A program made the translations under genes and the position numbers. Under the pieces are notes generated by a model. It was given only the letters and a program-made list of their open reading frames with translations. It ran no database searches and was not told the DNA's origin. From positions 1 to 33,821 of the forward strand of contig CAKUAQ010000022.1 of the NCBI GenBank assembly GCA_934636435.1: a stretch of 33,821 nt of DNA. Reading direction: 5' to 3'. This document shows, in pieces, positions 30,957-33,821 of the stretch. Origin of the DNA: an uncultured Eubacteriales bacterium (GTDB lineage: Bacteria > Bacillota > Clostridia > Oscillospirales > Acutalibacteraceae). How positions within the stretch are numbered: the first letter of the stretch is position 1; every line of letters starts with the position of its first letter.

Positions 30957-31655
30957 TCAAGGGGTGCCGTCTCCCGCTTCATAGCGGCGGCGGAGCTTTA
31001 AGAGCGCCCGGGTTTCCAGACGGCTCACATAGGAGCGGGAGATACCCAGCTGCTCCGCCACCTGCCACTGGGTCAGCTCCCGTCCGCCGCCCAGACCGTA
31101 GCGCATCCGCAGGATCTCCTGCTCCCGCTCCTCCAGACTTTCCCGGATATACCGCCCCAGCTTCTGCACCGCCAGCTTGCGGTGGAGATCGTCCACGATG
31201 GTATCCTCCACCGCCAGCACGTCAATGAGGGTCAGCGGTCGTCCCTCGCCGTCCGTATCGATCGGCTCCGACAGCGATACATCCTGGGCGGATTTTTTTC
31301 CGGCGCGGAAGTGCATGAGGATTTCGTTATTGATGCAGGTGGCGGCATAGGTGGTCAGCCGCCGCTCCTTGGACGGGTCAAAGGTATCCACCGCCTTGAT
31401 CAGTCCGATGGTACCGATGGATACCAGATCCTCCGGATCCCGGGCGTTGGGATAGTGCTTTTTGATGATGTGGGCCACCAGACGCAAATTGTGCTCAATG
31501 AGAGTCTGGCGCGCCTGTCGGTCGCCCGCCGCCATGGCGGCGAACGCCTCCCGCTCCTGCTTGGCGGTCAGCGGCTTTTCGAAGGAGCTGCCGTTGACCA
31601 CATGCAGCACCAGAAACAGCATCTGGGACAGCAGCTCCAAGACGGTATTCCACAT
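30957..31655 (-). CDS. sigK: RNA polymerase sporulation sigma factor SigK
   Basis: The late mother-cell sigma factor, 232 residues. The N-terminus has a hydrophobic pro-sequence (LLSQMLFLVLHVVNGSSFEKPL) like that cleaved from pro-SigK. Then follow sigma region 2 (LIEHNLRLVAHIIKKHYPNA, DLVSIGTIGLIKAVDTFDPS, RLTTYAATCINNEILMHFR) and region 4 with LTQWQVAEQLGISRSYVSRLETRAL. The gene is uninterrupted, so there is no skin element. The start at 31655 follows GGGGAG; an earlier opening has no binding site. Its presence implies spore formation or a sporulation-derived programme. Confidence 0.9.
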   Translation of the reverse strand: MWNTVLELLSQMLFLVLHVVNGSSFEKPLTAKQEREAFAAMAAGDRQARQTLIEHNLRLVAHIIKKHYPNARDPEDLVSIGTIGLIKAVDTFDPSKERRLTTYAATCINNEILMHFRAGKKSAQDVSLSEPIDTDGEGRPLTLIDVLAVEDTIVDDLHRKLAVQKLGRYIRESLEEREQEILRMRYGLGGGRELTQWQVAEQLGISRSYVSRLETRALLKLRRRYEAGDGTP

Positions 31656-31715
31656 ATCGGTTCTCCCCTTTCTCTCCATGCCTATGCGGCGGACAAAAAT
31701 AACTTGCCAGTCCGG

Positions 31716-31744
31716 TTGACACAAAAAGACCGGTATGCTATACT
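31716..31744 (+). promoter_or_regulatory. Near-consensus sigma-A promoter of the membrane-protein gene
   Basis: TTGACA (31716-31721), 17-nt spacer, TATACT (31739-31744). The strongest promoter match in the window. Confidence 0.88.
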
Positions 31745-31798
31745 GATAGCAAAATTTGGGTGCCCGTGGGCACAGAGCAGAAAAGAGGAATTTTGGGT

Positions 31799-32473
31799 AT
31801 GTATGAGCAATCCGTTACGGCACAGCCCGGTCAGCTGCCGGACGAAAACAAGGTGGCCGGCACCGTCGGCGCCTTTCTGTTTGCGCTGGTAGGCGGTCTG
31901 GCGTTTTACCTGCTGTATCAGGTGGGCAAGCTCGCCGCCATCAGCGGCATCATCGGGGTCAGCTGCGCGCTGGTGGGCTATCGGCTGTTCGCCAAGCGGG
32001 AGAGCCGCTACGGTATGGTGATCGCTATTGTGATGGCGGCGCTGGCGATTGTGCTGGCGTGGTATCTGTGTCTGTCAAAGGATGTGTATAAGGCCTATCA
32101 GGAATGGTATCAGTCCGGCGAGATTGACTACACCGTGGACTTTTTCACCGCCGTGCGGCACGCCTGGCGGTTTTTGAGTGAGCCGGATATCGCACGGGGC
32201 TATCTGACCGATTTGGTCTTGGGTCTGCTGCTGTGCCTGTTGGGCGGCAGCAGCTCCTTCTACAGCTCCATGAAGCGGGCGAAGGCGCAGCAGGCCGCGG
32301 CGGCGCAGGCGGCGATGCAGTCTGCGCAGCCGCCGTATGCCCAGCCGGTGTACACCCCGTCGACCGCGTCGCCGCAGAGCGCTCCCGCTCAGGCGGTGTA
32401 TGTCCCGCCGACCGCACCGGCGGCGGAGCCGACGGTGGCTCCCACCGTGCTCAACGGCGAGGAAGCCGATTGA
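31799..32473 (+). CDS. Hypothetical membrane protein with Pro/Ala-rich tail
   Basis: I do not recognise a named family. The 224-residue product has four predicted membrane helices (about 22-42, 45-62, 72-88 and 134-150, in segments such as VAGTVGAFLFALVGGLAFYL and YLTDLVLGLLLCLLGGS), a short loop between helices 3 and 4, and a tail from about residue 155 rich in Ala, Gln and Pro (repeats of QPxYxQPVYTP type) that is probably disordered. The start at 31799 follows GAGGA; an earlier frame opening lacks a site. It has a near-consensus promoter and its own terminator, so it should be well expressed. It is divergent from sigK; a link to sporulation is only a guess from position. Confidence 0.75.
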   Translation: MYEQSVTAQPGQLPDENKVAGTVGAFLFALVGGLAFYLLYQVGKLAAISGIIGVSCALVGYRLFAKRESRYGMVIAIVMAALAIVLAWYLCLSKDVYKAYQEWYQSGEIDYTVDFFTAVRHAWRFLSEPDIARGYLTDLVLGLLLCLLGGSSSFYSSMKRAKAQQAAAAQAAMQSAQPPYAQPVYTPSTASPQSAPAQAVYVPPTAPAAEPTVAPTVLNGEEAD

Positions 32474-32500
32474 TTCCTTAAGCCATCCTAAGGCGAGCGA

Positions 32501-32534
32501 CGCCCCGGCCTTTTCTTATGGAAAGGCCGGGGCG
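32501..32534. terminator. Bidirectional terminator between the membrane-protein gene and the LysR gene
   Basis: A perfect 13-bp stem CGCCCCGGCCTTT/AAAGGCCGGGGCG (32501-32513 and 32522-32534) with an 8-nt loop, between two convergent genes. Confidence 0.82.
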
Positions 32535-32586
32535 CTTTCGTTTGCCGGATCGTTTCGTCTGTGGTTTTCGATCGGTCGGGGCCGGT

Positions 32587-33477
32587 TTACATTTCCAGAC
32601 TGCGGTAGCTCCGGATGATGCCGCTGAGGGTGTCCGTGTGGGTGAAATCCCGGTTGTACAGGATGCGGGTCTCCCGCACCATGCTGAGATTCTCGATGGG
32701 GCGGGCGGTGAGCTTACCCTTTTTCAGTTCATCCAGACAGGCACTGCGGGGCAGGATGGATACCCCCAGGTTTTTGCGGATCAGATCCTTGATGGTGGCG
32801 ATATTGTCCACCTCCAGCGTGATGTTAAAATCCCCTACGGACACATTGTTGCTTTCCAGCGCGGACTCGAACAGCATCCGGGTGGCGGAGGCGGGGGTGC
32901 GCAGGATCATCTTCTGCTTTTTCAGCTCCGTCAGGGTGATGACCTCCTGCTTGGCCAGCGGGTGGCTGTTGGAGAGGATGCACATGAGATAGTCGGTGTC
33001 CAGCAGGGTGGAGGAGAACCGGGAATTGGCCACCGCGCCGTCCACGATGGCGATGTCGATCTCGTAATTCTCCAGCATATCATAAAGATTATTTATGGTA
33101 TCCGTAAAAAGAATAATCCGTGTGTGGCTGCGTTCGCTGCCGTATTTCGCCAGCGCCGCCGCCGTCAGATTGCTCTCCGAGGTGTGGGTGATCCCCACCC
33201 GCAGCACCGACAGATGGGTCTCCGAGCTTTGCAGCTCCCGCCGCATTTTTTCACCGAGGGATTTGAACCGGCGGGCGTATTTGACGGCGATCTCCCCTTG
33301 CGGCGTCAGCTTCAGCCCCGTGCGGCTGCGCACCAGCAGCGGTGCGCCCAGCTCCGCCTCCAGCTGCTTGATGTGGTGGCTGACGGCGGGTTGGGTCATG
33401 GACAGCGCCTGCGCCGCCCGGGTGAAATTCTGCTGCTCCACCACCGTCAGCAGTGTTTCCAATTTGTTGTCCAGCAT
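32587..33477 (-). CDS. LysR family transcriptional regulator
   Basis: A DNA-binding regulator of 296 residues. The winged helix-turn-helix (about 1-60) is typical: FTRAAQALSMTQPAVSHHIKQLE and LTPQGE. The C-terminal co-inducer domain (about 90-290) begins LRVGITHTSESNLTAAAL. The start ATG at 33477 is preferred over a TTG two codons upstream, as neither has a strong ribosome binding site. Its promoter is TTGCCA (33564-33569), 17-nt spacer, TATACT (33541-33546), and an AT-rich dyad lies in its 5' leader. It is divergent from an antiporter gene, the usual arrangement for a LysR regulator and its target. Confidence 0.92.
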   Translation of the reverse strand: MLDNKLETLLTVVEQQNFTRAAQALSMTQPAVSHHIKQLEAELGAPLLVRSRTGLKLTPQGEIAVKYARRFKSLGEKMRRELQSSETHLSVLRVGITHTSESNLTAAALAKYGSERSHTRIILFTDTINNLYDMLENYEIDIAIVDGAVANSRFSSTLLDTDYLMCILSNSHPLAKQEVITLTELKKQKMILRTPASATRMLFESALESNNVSVGDFNITLEVDNIATIKDLIRKNLGVSILPRSACLDELKKGKLTARPIENLSMVRETRILYNRDFTHTDTLSGIIRSYRSLEM

Positions 33478-33509
33478 AGTCAATCATTCCAATCATTTAT
33501 GGAGTGCAA

Positions 33510-33531
33510 ATAAAATATAATTTGATTTTAT
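33510..33531. promoter_or_regulatory. AT-rich dyad ATAAAAT-N8-ATTTTAT, candidate LysR site
   Basis: Perfect 7-bp arms (33510-33516 and 33525-33531), just downstream of the predicted start of the lysR transcript. It contains T-N11-A spacings as expected for LysR-type sites, but the low GC makes chance agreement easier. Confidence 0.4.
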
Positions 33532-33540
33532 CGCTTATTC

Positions 33541-33569
33541 AGTATATCATAGGTCTGTTCCTTTGGCAA
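33541..33569 (-). promoter_or_regulatory. Sigma-A promoter of the LysR gene
   Basis: On the minus strand TTGCCA (33564-33569), 17-nt spacer, TATACT (33541-33546). Confidence 0.72.
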
Positions 33570-33676
33570 GACGCATAGACAAAGTAATCGGGGCACGACC
33601 GTTTTTTAGACGATCTGTTTCTCCGTTTTACTTGCCAAGCTGCTCTGGGCCGAAAATCTGCGGAAAGGAAGATCCT

Positions 33677-33821
33677 ATGCTGCCACCCCTGTACGAAAAA
33701 CTGCACATCACCTCCCCCGTCTCCCAGGTCATCATCGCCGTGGCGCTGATGCTTATGGGGGGCTTTCTCGCCACCCGCGTCACCAAGCGGCTGCGGCTGC
33801 CCAATGTGACCGGCTATATCG
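33677..33821 (+). CDS. Cation:proton antiporter, N-terminal part only
   Basis: The first 48 codons of a membrane protein that continues past the window. After AAGGAAG and ATG (33677) it reads MLPPLYEKLHITSPV, a hydrophobic helix (VIIAVALMLMGGFLATRV) and LRLPNVTGYI, the start typical of CPA2-type Na+/H+ or K+/H+ antiporters (the LxxPxVxGYI motif). It is divergent from the LysR regulator and probably controlled by it. The substrate cannot be told from this fragment. Confidence 0.68.
   Translation, partial: MLPPLYEKLHITSPVSQVIIAVALMLMGGFLATRVTKRLRLPNVTGYI

Noticed and set aside
30957..31655. A skin-type insertion in sigK
   Set aside because: The frame is continuous from pro-sequence to C-terminus, with no inserted element or recombinase gene.
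1..33821. tRNA, rRNA, insertion sequences or prophage genes
   Set aside because: No transposase, integrase or phage motif was seen in any frame, and no tRNA-like fold or rRNA sequence was recognised by eye.

Overview
The window looks like chromosomal DNA from a GC-rich, spore-forming member of the Clostridia, most likely Oscillospiraceae/Ruminococcaceae-like. Supporting signs are strong AGGAGG-type ribosome binding sites, sigma-A promoters with 17-bp spacers, an intact sporulation sigma factor SigK, an electron-bifurcating NfnAB transhydrogenase, an iron alcohol dehydrogenase under a probable Rex operator, and a sortase-type surface protein. No tRNA, rRNA, CRISPR array, insertion sequence or phage module was recognised. 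This assignment is inference; no marker gene was compared.

Layout. 1-9.4 kb is a cell-surface block: an SGNH-fold protein (partial) and an MBOAT O-acyltransferase in one operon; a very large secreted beta-helix/Ig-like/Cys-repeat surface protein, cut in two by one in-frame TAA; and, divergent from it, a LytTR response regulator with its GHKL histidine kinase. The shared 158-bp intergenic region holds a 21-bp-spaced direct repeat that fits a LytTR binding site. 9.5-15 kb is redox and membrane metabolism: a decayed sigma-factor start, an SPFH/stomatin protein without NfeD, NfnB-NfnA, and an Fe-dependent alcohol dehydrogenase. 15-19.1 kb holds an ECF-type sigma factor overlapping its probable membrane anti-sigma partner, an aldose 1-epimerase-like protein, a frameshifted CxxC gene and a TrhA/hemolysin III protein.

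19.6-25.9 kb holds an AraC regulator, a full-length ABC exporter behind a long leader that could fold in two ways, an orphan MacB-type ATPase, a thioredoxin reductase-like flavoprotein lacking the NADPH motifs, thioredoxin, and an EamA transporter. 26.1-30.9 kb holds a PepD-type dipeptidase, then a LacI regulator, an EamA transporter and a cytoplasmic GH39-like hydrolase that look like a small sugar or glycoside module. 31-33.8 kb holds SigK, a Pro/Ala-tailed membrane protein, and a LysR regulator divergent from a cation:proton antiporter that runs off the end.

How they fit together: NfnAB, the Rex-type site and the ferredoxin-type thioredoxin reductase candidate all suggest ferredoxin-centred fermentative redox balance. 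The most unusual features are regulatory: the LytTR-type repeat, the two-state leader ahead of the ABC exporter, and a terminator-shaped hairpin ending at the start codon of the EamA transporter and burying its Shine-Dalgarno. The interrupted surface protein is the clearest genetic lesion.
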